Source: Neoceratodus forsteri (taxonomy: Eukaryota; Chordata; Ceratodontiformes; Ceratodontidae). From it: a DNA stretch of 64,000 bases. Made by a program: the position numbers and the translations under genes. The notes below the pieces were generated by a model. The model saw only the letters and a list, made by a program, of their open reading frames with translations, searched no databases and was not told where the DNA came from. This document shows positions 12,188 through 23,827 of the stretch, piece after piece; position 1 is the first letter of the stretch; each line of letters opens with the position of its first letter. The stretch spans positions 1,092,544,001-1,092,608,000 of the forward strand of contig CM057453.1 in the NCBI GenBank assembly GCA_016271365.2. The letters run 5' to 3'.

Positions 12188-13567
12188 CTAGAATCTCCGT
12201 AAGGTAAGGGGCCCGCTTTGAACGGGTTCGAGCTGCATCCCGGTGAATTCCGAGATGAGCTGGAGCAGACCCATAAAGGACGGCATGGCTGTCATCCGTG
12301 GAATGTTCTGGAGAAGACCATGGGTCCTCCCTGCTGGGAAACATAGAGGAGTCGATTTCGGGCTCCGTAGGGGCTCTAAAAAAACTGCATAGTAAGTCAC
12401 TCTGCGTCCGCCCGGTAGCGGGAGTGAAGGGAACAGATAACCTGCGGGACAGGTCATGGCCCGTCCTGGGTTCCACCGAGGATGGTGGGGCAGCAGGGAT
12501 CGGATGAGCAACCGGCCCCGGAGAGGGCACCTCGACTGCCTCGAGCGGCTGCGTCGGCGGACCGGGCGGCATCTGCTTACTAGCTGGAGAATGAATCGGG
12601 GTCGATTGATTCCTGGACAACAACAGCTGCTGCCACATAAACTCCTTGTAACATCGACGCCAACGGCATTGAAGCCACTCCTCATCTGAGGAGGGGACGA
12701 GGAAGAACGGCAATGCCACTTGACTCGGTGCCCCGACCGAGAACGCCGAGGTTGGCGTGAGCGGCTAGACCGAGAGGAGGACCGAGACCCGAATCCTCGG
12801 GGGAAACGAGGGCGGGCCTGGGAAGGAGCGGGGTGCGCCCGCTCCTCCTTCGGCTCGGAAGAAAGGGCCAAGGACTGTTGACCCGAAGGGACAGGCAGAA
12901 CCTCAGCCTCCGCCGGGGCAACTGGTGAAGGGATGGCGGCTCCAGCAGAAGACAGCTCAGATGACGGGTCGAGAGACTCGACAACATCGACGGGAGTCCT
13001 GGCCGGCTGACCTGATGGGGATACCGTGAGGCCAGTGGCCAAAGCCGCATCCTCGACCGAAGTCGAGCGTCGGTCGGCAGGGGAGGGGGAACTCTCCCGC
13101 TCCCTCCGGCGCCGACGAAGGGACTTAGCCTGTGACTCCTTGGACTTAGGCTGAGAGGCAGGTCCCAAAGCTACCTCTCCCTTCGAGGAAAGGGACTGGC
13201 GAAGCTCCTTGAACGAAGCTGCATGAGGAGAACTCAAGGAGAGCGGGATGAACGCCGCGACCGAGGAAGAGGGAGGAGCAGCCACCCCCTCCCAGGAGGA
13301 AAGAAGATCGAGCTGCTCAGCTGAGACAGCCAACGCGGACACTGCCCGACGAGTCTCCGAGGAATTTTCTGGAGCGGGAAAAATTTCCGGTCGCCCGAGC
13401 CCCAAACGGGCCACGCGATCCTTCGGACAGCTGGCCGAAAGGGCACAACAAAATTCGCAAAGTTGAGGATCATGATCCAAGTCAAGACAGTAAACGCACG
13501 TGGAGTACGGGACTCTCCTGGAGGAATTAGCCAGGCACCTCCGAGAGCCGGAAAATGAATGAGCCAT
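12188..13567 (-). pseudogene. DIRS-1 Gag-like ORF1, N-terminal part
   Basis: From the ATG at 13,567 the frame is open for about 460 codons. Near its start is a Cys/His cluster, STCVYCLDLDHDPQLCEFC, closely matching STCVYCLGLEHDPQACDLC in DIRS-2. The rest is Ser/Pro/Arg-rich. It is probably the nucleic-acid-binding structural protein of DIRS particles. An in-frame ATG 48 codons upstream exists, but the conserved match begins after 13,567, so I prefer this start. The C-terminal half continues in another frame (11,402-12,169), so the ORF is broken. Confidence 0.65.
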
Positions 13568-13721
13568 CGCCGCAGCAAAGAAGAAGAAGATCGAAGTTTC
13601 AGAAAACTTCCAATTGATTTCGAAGACTGAAATTTCCAGGAACCAGTCAAAAACGCAGAGCGCTAAGGAGGGAACCTGAGCTTCCAAGCGGTAAGGAAGA
13701 CCTGGCATCATGGGGCGGAGC

Positions 13722-13841
13722 CGAGAGTTTTACCACTCGGGTGGGTGGGAGGAGCCAGCTTGAAGACCTTCCGGCAAGATTTAAAGTGGCAAGGAACCTG
13801 CCAGTAAGTGTGGATGAACAACATATCCATGTCCCTAGAAC
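13722..13841 (-). repeat. DIRS-1 5' terminal repeat
   Basis: On the minus strand it begins with a TTCTAGGGACATGG-type end and TGTTGTTCATCCAC, then GGCTCCTCCCACCCACC. The same block, in either orientation, occurs at 49,562-49,700, 49,821-49,990, 55,236-55,328 and 8,270-8,480. Confidence 0.75.
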
Positions 13842-14749
13842 TCTCACGTTCATGTTCTTTGTTTTTCCAGTTTTTAATAAGTAAACATGATACTTGGCAC
13901 TGTCCCTGCCACTTTTACAGACCAAAACGTGAAGAACGACCAACCTGCCCGAAACCTACAACCAAAGTTCTCTGAACTCTATGGATGTCTTTTCTTCTCT
14001 CCAGAGCCTCCATTGATCACTTCTCCTCCACAAATTAAGCTGGATAGGTTTTCAGCAAGTCCCAGTTTACCCTTGGCTTAGCTAGACCTCAGCAGCCACT
14101 ACCTATGCAGCAGGCACCACGGTCGCCCCTCCAGGTTACAAACTGGTTACCCGCACTCCAATGCTTTCACAGTCTGCCCCTAGAAGCGGCCCCCAAGCCC
14201 AACACACCTCCTGGATCAGTCCAAAGTCATGACCATCCCCCGGTACTCAAACCCCAGACCCTATATAGGAAGCGAGCAGACCCGGCAACACCGCCTCTGG
14301 AGCAACTCCAATAGGTTCTTTCCAAAACTTTGTGATGAAGAAAGGCTCCCCGAAACTTAGTCCACTTTCCCAGCCCCGACCGAGCTGCTGCTCACCTTCC
14401 GGGCAACCAACTTACAGACATCACCAGAGTTGCATCCCAACCCAGAAGAGTCTTTCCCCCCTGTCCGCAGATCTTAGCACTCCATTCAAAGACAGACCAA
14501 GTCGCCGGGCAGAAGGAATCCCGACCTTCAGTAGAAGTGATTATCCAACAGTCCAAGGCTTCCCATCAACAAAACCACTCTCCACTCTTCACAAAGTCCA
14601 CAGAGTCCTCACCAGGTATAATCCACTGGATGTCAACACCTAAGATTCAATGAGATTGCTAGGAAGTCTAAATGTGCTAACCATGTTAGTGACAAAAGTT
14701 TTAGTATAGTTCATTCCCTGAATTAAAAAGTCTTTAACCAGATTCCATA
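13842..14749. other. Unassigned, proline-rich open stretches
   Basis: Plus-strand frames at 14,105-14,314 and 14,332-14,643 are Pro/Ser-rich and lie in different frames. I do not recognise them. The sequence could be the 5' part of a decayed retroelement. No host exon is seen. Confidence 0.4.
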
Positions 14750-14754
14750 AAAAA

Positions 14755-15130
14755 AAATCTTTAACCAGATTCCATGTACTGTATGAAGGAGGCCTTCTCA
14801 AATAGCAGCAGACCAACTAACCTTAGATTTAGTAAACACTGATTATTCTCGAGTGTTTCTAATTTACAGGCAGTAGTGATTGAATCATGCATTACAGAAG
14901 CAGCCAAAGCAGAATAAGGATCTAGTTTTTGTTTTAACTCAGAGTTTTCTTTCATTAAACTTTCTATGTTCTTTGAGTTTTCACTTGTTTTAATTTTAGT
15001 AATTTCAAAATTTCTTTCTAGTGTCTCAGACTATACTCTTTCTTCAAATATTTGAATTCTGGGTTAGCCACAGGTTCAAATGGGGAATTCAGCAAAAGAA
15101 TAAGAACCACATTTATGTCCAATGCTGGTA
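14755..15130 (-). mobile_element. L1/Tx1-type LINE ORF1 fragment
   Basis: A minus-strand frame at 14,761-14,955 continues a coiled-coil-like stretch (KENSELKQKLD) into LETLENNQCLLNLRLVGL. That is the junction of coiled coil and RNA-recognition domain in L1/Tx1 ORF1 proteins. The fragment is short and truncated. Confidence 0.5.
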
Positions 15131-15889
15131 CAGGATCCCTTACAGGTGGCTATAAGTGACGACATTTCTTAAAAATCTTTTAAACCACTGGGTCAGAATG
15201 TAATGATCTTGAACTGGCATTGGCTGTATGCACTAAAATAGCAGCCACATGCACCAGGGTAGACAGTCAGAGATCTTTTGCTTTTAAGTTTAAGAAGTAC
15301 AATATTCTAAGAGAAAAGCAATGTCTGGTTTCTTAAAATTCCTTCTTGCACCAAATTCAAAACCTTTTCCATTTTGAAATAAATGTTTTTCTTGTGGAAG
15401 ATTTCCTTGCTACTTTTATTATTTAACGCTTCCAAAACCTGGTGCGATAAATTCAGCTATGCAAATTCGTACTGTTCAGGCACCATGCTTTTAGGTGCAA
15501 TGACTTAACTGTAATGGGTGCCCTCTAGTTCCCATTTGGTCATTTTTGAATTCCAAACTCAGCTCGCTTAATAAATAATCATCCGGTATGATGTCATAGC
15601 ATAAAAGTAGGTCTGCACGTATTCTTCTAGTCTCTGGTGTCATCAAATTAAGCTGTAGTAACCGTTCTCTATAGGGTTATATGTTTATATGATGTATTAA
15701 TTTAGTAGCTTGTCTTTGAACTCTCTCGATCCTATCAATAGTCCCTATAGTAATGGGGCTCCACACAGGGCTCCCATAGTCTGGTATTGGTCTAATATAT
15801 GACCTGTATAATGGCATGATCACCTGCTCATTTCTACTCCTGAAATTCCTTTTTATTGTCTAAAGTAGCCTCTTAGCCTTAGCAATGTG

Positions 15890-16291
15890 TCACTCACAAT
15901 GTGACGTACAAGTCAGGTTTTGGTTAATTATTATTCCTAAATCTCTTTCCTCCTGTGATTCTCTCAGAGGGCATCCAACTAGAAAATATGTGACCTTTTG
16001 GTAATGTTTATCCAGATGCATGACACAATATTTCTCCTTGTTAAAACTTATCTCCCATGTCCTAGCCCATGTGAATATATCATTTAGATTACTTTGCAAT
16101 GTGGCTTTATCTTCGTCAGTGTTTACAATATTAACAAGTTTAGTATCACCTATGTATTTGCTAACCCAGCTGGTTATATGCTTCCCCATATCTGCTATAG
16201 ATATATGAAATGGTATAGGCTCCAGGACAGAGCCCTGTGGCACCCCGCTAGCCACATCCCTCAGAACTGAGTAATATCCATTGATACACAC
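15890..16291 (-). pseudogene. CR1-like RT fragment
   Basis: The 133-residue frame spans SGVPQGSVLEP through the active-site region, reading YIGDTKLV where F/YADDTKL is expected, so the first catalytic Asp is replaced. It then runs to FNKEKYCVMHL and LGIIINQNL. It is non-functional as written. Confidence 0.65.
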
Positions 16292-16784
16292 CTTCTGAGT
16301 TCTATTGCTCAGCTACTTTTATATCCACTGCACAATTCTATAATCCAACTTTAGATTTATTAGTTTCTGAATTAATGCTTTATGTGTGACTGTATCAAAA
16401 GCCCTCAAAAAGTTGAGATATATGCAGTCTACCGCTAGGCCCCTATACAATGCAACTGATATATTTTCGTAAAAGCACAGGAGATTTGTTATACATGATC
16501 TGTTTGTGGTAAAATCATGCTGCCCTTTATCTCAGATTCCATGTTTCTATTTGATGCTCGGTAATCATATCTTTTAAAATAGACTATAAGATTTTTCCAG
16601 GTATGGATGTTAGACTAATAGGTCTATAGTTTGTTCAGCTTGTCTTACATCCCTTTTTGTGCACCACAGAAGCTAATAACCAATCAGTTGGGACTTCGTT
16701 AGTCTGTAATGCTGATAAGAACAATGTTTTTAAGGGTTTAAATATGTGCGGTGCTAACAGTTTTAGCAATATTCAAGTTACTCA

Positions 16785-18225
16785 ACTCACTCAAGTTTAT
16801 TGCAGGAAGAAAAAAAATCAGTTGAGCAAGCTCATTCACAAGGAGGTCCTGTAATACATATACTGAAAGACAAACGGCAACATACATAAATGCACTCAAA
16901 AAGAATACAAGTGCTGATAGGGTACATGAGTGGCAGGTATACAGGCATTACTCTATATCTCGTAAAGTAAGTCACCACACTTATATATAAAGTGCTGATT
17001 CGGTCCACATGGATCTTATGACTAACAGTAGGCTTGTACTGTCATAGGAAAAAAAACAATCTTAATGGCAACTACAGACATCTTTTATTTTTTCTGAAAT
17101 TAACTTTCCGAAAACACTAACAGAGACTTGAATTAGATAGTTTCAGTGTCGATTGTAGCCTATTCCAGATAACCGGGTGGGCAGTGGAGAATGCACGCTT
17201 GCTGAATGAGGTGCGGGCCTTTGGAACATCCAGGAAGATAAAATCTGATTTGCTGAGTGCATATGTACTGTGACAGGTATGGATGATGGAAGTTAGGTAG
17301 CTTGGAAGCTTGTTAAGGAGAAGCTTTACAGTCCATGTACTGGCATGGAAAATGCGTCTAGTGGTAAAAGACATCCAACCTACAGCTGAGTACAGGTCAC
17401 ACTGGTGTGTCCGATATGGGGAGTTCGTAATGAAGCGCAGCACACGGTGATAGAGGATATCAAGTTAATTAAGTTTTGAGGTTGTAGAAGAGTTATAGAC
17501 TATATCCCCATAGTCTAGTAACGGGAGGAAAGTGGCTTGTACAAGCCTAGTTCTGATCTCAGCTGGGAAGAGAGACCAGTTATGGTAGAGGAAGCCTAGC
17601 CTTATTTTTAGTCTTTTAATTAGGTCATCAAGGTGTTCCGTGAAGGCAAGCTTACTGTCTAACCAGAATCCGAGGTATTTGAATTTTGGGGTGATTTCCA
17701 AATGCTCACCTAGAGAAGTTACTATTATGTCATTCTGCAGATTGGTTTAAGTATGGAAGGAGATTTGTAGGGGGAGGAGATCATAGCTTTATTTTCTTAG
17801 TGTTTAAGAGGAGTTTCGCATTGATGAGGTTTGCTTCAAGCTGGGCAAAGTCGGCTTGAAGGGCATCCCTGACGTGAAGCAATGAGGCATCGGAAGTATA
17901 AAGGACTGTGTCATCGGCGAAGAAATGCAATTTGGATTTAGATATAAGGTAGTCAATGTCATTAATATACAGAGAGAATAGTATGGGACCTAAGATGGAG
18001 CCTTGGGGAACTCCCCTGGTAATCGGTAGGGGAAGGGATAACAGGCCACCTGCTTTGATTTTTTGCATCCTTCCTGAAAGGTAACTACTAAACCACTGAA
18101 TTGTTGGCCGGGTGGCACCTATTTTAGCAAGGCTGTTTTCAACTAGTTTATGGTCTGTGGTATCGAAAGCTTCACTAAGATCTAAAAAGATCTAAAAAGA
18201 CAGCTCCCGTGACCTTCCCGTGAAT
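16785..18225 (-). mobile_element. Rex1/L2-like LINE inserted in the CR1-like LINE
   Basis: The minus strand encodes LDLSEAFDTTDHKL near 18,160, then TRGVPQGSILGPILFSLYIND with an intact FADDTVLY (17,781-18,068), then KYLGFWLDSKLAFTEH and LDYGDIVYN (17,465-17,701) and a C-terminal block at 17,117-17,443. The 3' end near 16,800 carries AATAAA. It is 5' truncated inside the RT. A 10-base duplication (GATCTAAAAA twice, 18,179-18,198) disrupts the frame at the 5' end. Confidence 0.65.
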
Positions 18226-19564
18226 ATTGGGGATATATTATCAGGTCCTGCCAAGTGTGTCTTTTTAAGCCTTTTTATGTTATTAATTGTGTCATCCTCT
18301 GTTATTTCTATTCTGGATATGTTATTTATTTGCATGGTTCCGATATATGGGTCTGCTATAGAGAAAACTGATGCAAAATATGTATTAAATACTTCTACCA
18401 TTTCTTTTGAGTCATCAATACCCTGATTGTCCAATGTTATTGAACTAATGCCATTGTTAGACTTTCGTTCAGAATTCATATATCCATAAAGTTCCTTCAT
18501 ATTATCTTTGTTTTGTTTTTTTGTTTGCCAAAGTAAACGCCATTTTTTATTTATTTCTTCTGATTTTGGTTTTAAATTTCTTTAGGGTATCCTTGTATTT
18601 TAATCAATTTGTTTCATGTCTATCTTTGGTGTATAAATTATAAAGTGAACATTTCTTCCTTAATAATGTTTTTAAACCATTTGTAAGCCATTCTGGTTTG
18701 ATACCTCTGTTACTGTATTTGTTTTCCTTTTTTATATGTTTATCACATATTGTGAATATATGTCATTTGACTAATACCTACATTTCGCTGGTGAATTTAT
18801 TTCTGAGTTTGGCCTCCCAGGCAATTTTTTGTAGATCTTCTTGAATGAGGATAAGTTTAGTAGAGCTGTAGTTATAAATCTCCCTACATCCCTTAGTTAT
18901 AGAGATACATTCTTGAAAAGAAAAGTAAATGCTGTTATGGTCACTGGTCCCAAGTGGTGCATAAATTTCACAGTTTGTGATATTTATTTCATTACTACTT
19001 AGTACTATATTCAAGGTATTGTCTTCACGAGTGGGAGTATTTATGCGTTGCATTAGACCAAGTTGCTTAGTGATTCTTAGGAAATCTTTACTCTGATACT
19101 TAGTCGCAATCATGGTTTCCAATCAATGTCATTAAAGTTCAAGTCACCCCAAAAAATTACTCCACCTAGTTCACAGGCCTTTTCTAGTTCAAAAATTATT
19201 GCTTCTAATACATCACTGTTCACATTTGGTGATCTGTAACATAAATTTATTATGATGTGTTTGCCATTCCTATTTATGATTTTGATCCATAAAGTCTCTG
19301 TAATTCTGCCCCCCAGACTTTATTTTTTCAGAGATATTAACAAACTGCATTTTTTCAGATATATATGCTGCCACTACCTTCCCCCCTTCCCTGACCTTGT
19401 ACAGTCTATGAAGCCTGTAACAAGGGATATCTTTCCCACAAGTGTCTTCACCAGTCTACCATATCTCAGTGATAAAAGCCATACTGGCTATCCCATTTGG
19501 TTTTAATAGCATTTAGAGTTTTTCTCTTTTGTTATTCAGACTTCTGGCATTGTTTAAATAGCAA

Positions 19565-20190
19565 TAGACAGTACTGTACTTTGTTTCAGGGTTTTTTTTT
19601 TATTATTTACCAGGGGTATATCCCCTTGTGCAGACACTCCTAAAAGCAACTATGAACATTAAACCCAAACTCAAAACCACGACCACCCCCTGGCATTCGA
19701 ACCTGGTTCTGGATGCCATCACTAAACCACCCTTTGAACCCCTGGAATCTGTGTTCTTGCAGTTCCTGATCATACAGATTGTGCTCCTGGTAGCCATATG
19801 TTACACAGCAAAACTAGCGAGTTGCAAGCCCTATCCTGTAGGGAGCCATACCTCTCATTCCAAGCAGACAGAGTGATGCTAAAGATGGTCCCTTCCCTTC
19901 CCCCCAAGGTGGCATCACCCTTCCACCTCACCCAAGAATCTCCCTGCCCACCTATGAACTGGGCCTAGGAGATTCCCATAGGAACATGCTTTGCCTTCTT
20001 GAACCCACCCACTCACTTAGGGTCTATCTGGATAGAACAGCCTCATTTAGAAAGTCAGAGAATGTTCATACCCACCTTTAGATCCAAGTGAGGTCTCCCA
20101 GCCTCCAAATCCACAAGTGCGGTGACTGAGAACCGCCATCTCCGAGGCCTATAAGGCTTCAGTGCTCCCTGCTCCAACTCAGGTAAAAAC
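19565..20190 (+). pseudogene. DIRS tyrosine recombinase fragment
   Basis: The plus-strand frame at 19,628-19,876 has LVLDAITKPPFEPLESV, FLQF and LLVAICYTAKLAS. This matches the DIRS-3 recombinase block FMLEILTLPPFEP, KTLFLVAVTSTRRVS. The catalytic Arg and the following ELQAL are lost. The next about 300 bases (PKVASPFHLTQE) read like the following recombinase segment. It is isolated, with no terminal repeats seen, between two LINEs. Confidence 0.6.
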
Positions 20191-23100
20191 CCATTCAACC
20201 AGGCGGTAGCATAGCCATGAAAGGAAAACTGAAAATCAGTTACTTTCAGACCTGGAGAAACATATTACCCAAACTGAAAAACAACATATGTCTGTCCCTG
20301 CAGCCATGGGGATACCATAAACTTCAAAAGTTAAAATGGGAATTTAATCAGCTATCAAGTTCAAAAATAGAATGTAATATCCTGTTAAAACAAGCAAGCA
20401 CTTATTCTGAAAGCGAATCTGAAGGCAAGTGGATGGCCTGGCAGCTTAGGCATAGGGACAGTATCAAAAATGTGGTTAGTGTATGAGATATAAATGGGGT
20501 GCTTAAACACACTGATGAGGATATAGGGGAGTGCTTTTGAGGATTTTATCAAAAATTATACACCTCGGAATCTTAGACAACAATCCAGATCTTTTTGTCA
20601 TGAGCAGATCTATCGATGTTAGAATCTGATGCTAGAGATAATCTCGATAGATAATTTAATCGGGAGGAGATCAGACAGACCATAAAACATTTAAAGGGAG
20701 GAAAGGCCCCAGGGCCGATGAGTTCCCGATAGACTTCTATAAGGATTGTATTGATGAGTTATGAGAGTCACTGAGGGACATGATTACAGAGAGTTTGCAA
20801 GCGGGTGTGCCCCCCCCCCCATGCAATCTGCTATTATCATGGTCCTCTCAAAACTGGGTAAGGATTTAATACAGTGTCATACAGACTGATTTCGCTGCTT
20901 ACAGCTGATTATAAAACTATGGCTCAGATGCTGGCTGGCAGAACAGAGTCAACACTGCCTTGCATTATCCTAGTCCTGAATATTACGTTGAGAAGGGCCA
21001 CTGGGGGGCAGGCAAGGAGGCGGCTATCCTTGGCCTGGATGCAAAGAAGGCCTTCAACCATGTGGAATGGGATACATGTTCTCAATGCTCAAATAATTTG
21101 GCTTTAGTAATAATATGTTGAAGTGGACAGGTACCCTCCATCAGCAACCTATGGCACAGGTTCTGGTTAATGGAAGGATGTCTCAACCTTTTAAGCTGAT
21201 ATGTGGAACTAGGCAGTGGTGGCCCTATCCCCACTTCTCTATCTGCTTTCTCTGGAGTCCGTAGCAGCAGTTATATGTGAAGACCCTGAGGTTATTAGAT
21301 TTCAAATGAGCGATCACCATTATAAAATCTTGTTATCTGCTGATGACTTGTTAATCTTCGAGAAGCCTGATGAGGGGATCCCAAAGGTGCATCAAAACCT
21401 GACTGATTATAGTATTGTATATCTAGACACAAAATGAATTGATCAAAGAGTGAGATTTTACCTGTGAGGAGGGGGCCATATAGAGCTCTAGTCAATAGCC
21501 CTTGAATATAAGGGTGGTAAGCTCCCTAAAATACCTGGGAATACATGTTAACACTAGTGGACCAAGGCTATTTCATGATAATTACACCCAATTGTTGAAC
21601 TCAGTTAAACAAGATTGTGAGAGATGGCAGGGGTTACCTCTCAGTTTAATTGGTTGTGTTAACTCAGACAAAATTATCATCATACACCAATGTCTTTACC
21701 TATTTCAAAACCTGCCTATCCGGGTTCCGGATAAATTTTTTAAATCTCTCAATGGTATTATACATAGGTACCTGTGGGGTGGGAAAACAGCATGAATACC
21801 CAGGTCTATTCTACAGCTTCCTCTAAATAAGGGTGGGCTAGCACTGCCGGACATGAAGTATTATTATTGGTCGGCACAGTTTACTCTGCTGGCAGAAGGG
21901 GATTAGGGGCTGCTCTCCTGTTTGGAAGATTTTGAAGGGAGAGATGTATGATGAGGGTTTGCTTCATGGGTTTCTCTTACCTGTATTAAAAGACCTTTCT
22001 GTTCCTCGTAGAGGAAACACTTACACACATCAACTTTTTAGAAGTTGGGTAGGTACTCACAGATTAATTCAACAAACCCGGGGATTGTCCTTTAAAGGTG
22101 GGTTTAGTGGCATCGATAAACAATACAGGGTTACAATGTACCGTTGCACCAGGCCTTTCTCAGATGGAGGAGGAATGGTTTAAGTAGAATATCAGATCTC
22201 TATGAAAGTGGTGTTTTTAAGTCCTTTAACTCTGTTAGGCAGTAATTCTCACTAAATGTAGGTAATTTTTTTGCCTGCTTAAGAGTCAGACAATATCTCT
22301 CAAGCACCATGCTTATAGCTTCCCCCATTGAAGAAATTCTCTTTTGGCCACAACCAGAAACGAGACCATCAGTCTCCATTTATAAGCTTCTTGTTGGTGC
22401 TATGCCCAGTCCTAGAATAAGGGCGCAAGAGCAGTGAAGTGAAGACTTGGGCCTAGTTCTAGGTGGAAAAGAATGCCAAAAAGCTACTGGGCATGTTCAT
22501 TCATGCTCCTCTTCAAACAAATTGAGGAGGATACAGCTTAATTTTCTTTACAGAATGTATCATATGTTCCAAAGACTACACCAGTTTAAATCTATATATG
22601 ATCTGATCTGCCCAAAATGTCACATAGAAGAAGGTGATTTTTTTGCACATGACAATCGCATGTCCTAAGCTTGAACCCTTCTGGAACCAGGTACATCAAT
22701 GTATGGAGAAAATCTTACAATATGAACTTCCTGTGGAGCCCTCAGAGATCACATTGAGGACTGGTTCTGACCTGAGCTCAGGGTGTGGGGTGGAAGCTCA
22801 CCACAGGCTTTGAGGCATAGGCCTGGTCAATACCTGGAAGACTATAGCTCAACATTGGCTCATTTCTTCTTGTCCCACTACAGCAAATTGGCTGAACAAC
22901 CTTTTCTTATGTATGAAACTTGAAAACTACCACCTTAAAGCCACTGGACAAAGCACATCCTTTCATCAAACCTGGGACCCTATGCTTCGTGTCATAAATA
23001 ATAATGAAATCTCATTGTAGTTTGGTCTGATGCCATAGGTAGCTGCTGTATAAGCAGCAGGTGTACAAGCCATGTTTTCTTTCTGTAGTGGTTTACAGAC

Positions 23101-23334
23101 GTAATACAGTTAGGTTACATGTCATAATATTCATAATGGCTCAAGGCTCAACAGTTATATAGAAGTCTGTTATCTGTAAGTGGAACTGTACTCTCAACTT
23201 GTAGTGCACTACAGTCTGTACCTCATTTTGTACATTTATTATATGATGTCATTGTTTTGTATTCTTGATGTTACTTGCTAATGCCTGCTTTCCTATGTAG
23301 TACCTCAATAAAATATATTTACAAAAAAAAAAAA
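20191..23334 (+). mobile_element. Tx1/L1-like LINE, 5' truncated, with poly(A)
   Basis: The plus strand encodes the pre-RT segment (GKWMAWQLRHRDSIKNVV), LKGGKAPGP near 20,690, LSPLLYLLSLES (21,216 on), LLSADDLLIF in place of YADD, then KYLGIHVN, NYTQLLNSVKQD, CERWQGLPLSLIG and FFKSLNGIIHRYLWGGK (21,502-21,795), as in L1/Tx1-type ORF2. The 3' end has AATAAA at about 23,307 and a run of A at about 23,322-23,334. Frames are broken and the YADD Tyr is Ser, so it is inactive. Confidence 0.7.
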
Positions 23335-23827
23335 GCAGGTGGTTGCAACCTCTTGGGCATAACGCAGCTTGGCATCCATTTATTTATTTGCTTTTGTTAA
23401 CCGGGTAAGCACACTAGACAACCAAGTGCCTATTTTCAGGTGCGACCCGGGAGATTACAAGGTACATACATGAACATCAGGCAAAACAAGTAAAAGTTAC
23501 ATTTGACAGCACAAGCACACAGGGTCAATACAGGTAACAACAGGGGTTTACAATGCAGGCAGCAGGTAGAATAACAGTATGATACTCTCATGAAAGCTAG
23601 TGATCATCATGCCGGGCAGCAATGCTGCAAAGATTGCAGGTGGACAGAGAAGAGATAAATTGGGATAGAGGGGGCCTAGAGCAAAATAAGGAAATTGTAA
23701 AGTAACAATGCACTCCCTGTTTGAGCAGGTGGGCCTAAGTGGTATAATCCTTCTAGTAAACTGTAAGCTCAGGTAGTGGATAAAGTGCAGAGGGCCACTG
23801 CCTTTGACAGATTAGTTAGGTAGTGTC

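Larger units (their letters stand above)
8269..13841 (-). mobile_element. DIRS-1: DIRS retrotransposon, near full length, decayed
   Basis: On the minus strand, from 13,841 downward: terminal repeat, Gag-like ORF, RT/RNase H remnants and a tyrosine recombinase. The palindromic terminal junction is at about 8,386-8,478. The layout and much of the sequence repeat in DIRS-2 (49.8-55.4 kb, plus strand). DIRS elements copy through RNA with a Ty3-like RT and insert as circles with a tyrosine recombinase, so no target duplication is expected. The 3' end stops at about 8,269 against the L2. RT and recombinase frames are broken throughout. Confidence 0.8.
15430..19560 (-). mobile_element. CR1-like LINE, interrupted by another LINE
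   Basis: Minus strand: endonuclease at 19,560-18,780 (ITEIW; GDLNFNDIDW near 19,130; SDHNSIYFSF), linker at 18,500-18,230 (HLAGPDNISP), RT at 16,760-15,880 (NYRPISLTSIPGKI, SGVPQGSVLEP, IGDTKL in the YxDD region) and a C-terminal region to about 15,470 (ERVQRQATKLI, YRERLLQLNL). The blocks are CR1-like. A Rex1/L2-like LINE sits between linker and RT (about 16,785-18,225). Many stops are present and the copy is old. Confidence 0.75.

Noticed and set aside
19690..19745. tRNA-like box B (GGTTCGAATGCC) with a box A-like word on the minus strand
   Set aside because: The same bases encode the conserved DIRS recombinase segment on the plus strand, and no tRNA cloverleaf or 3' tail can be drawn.
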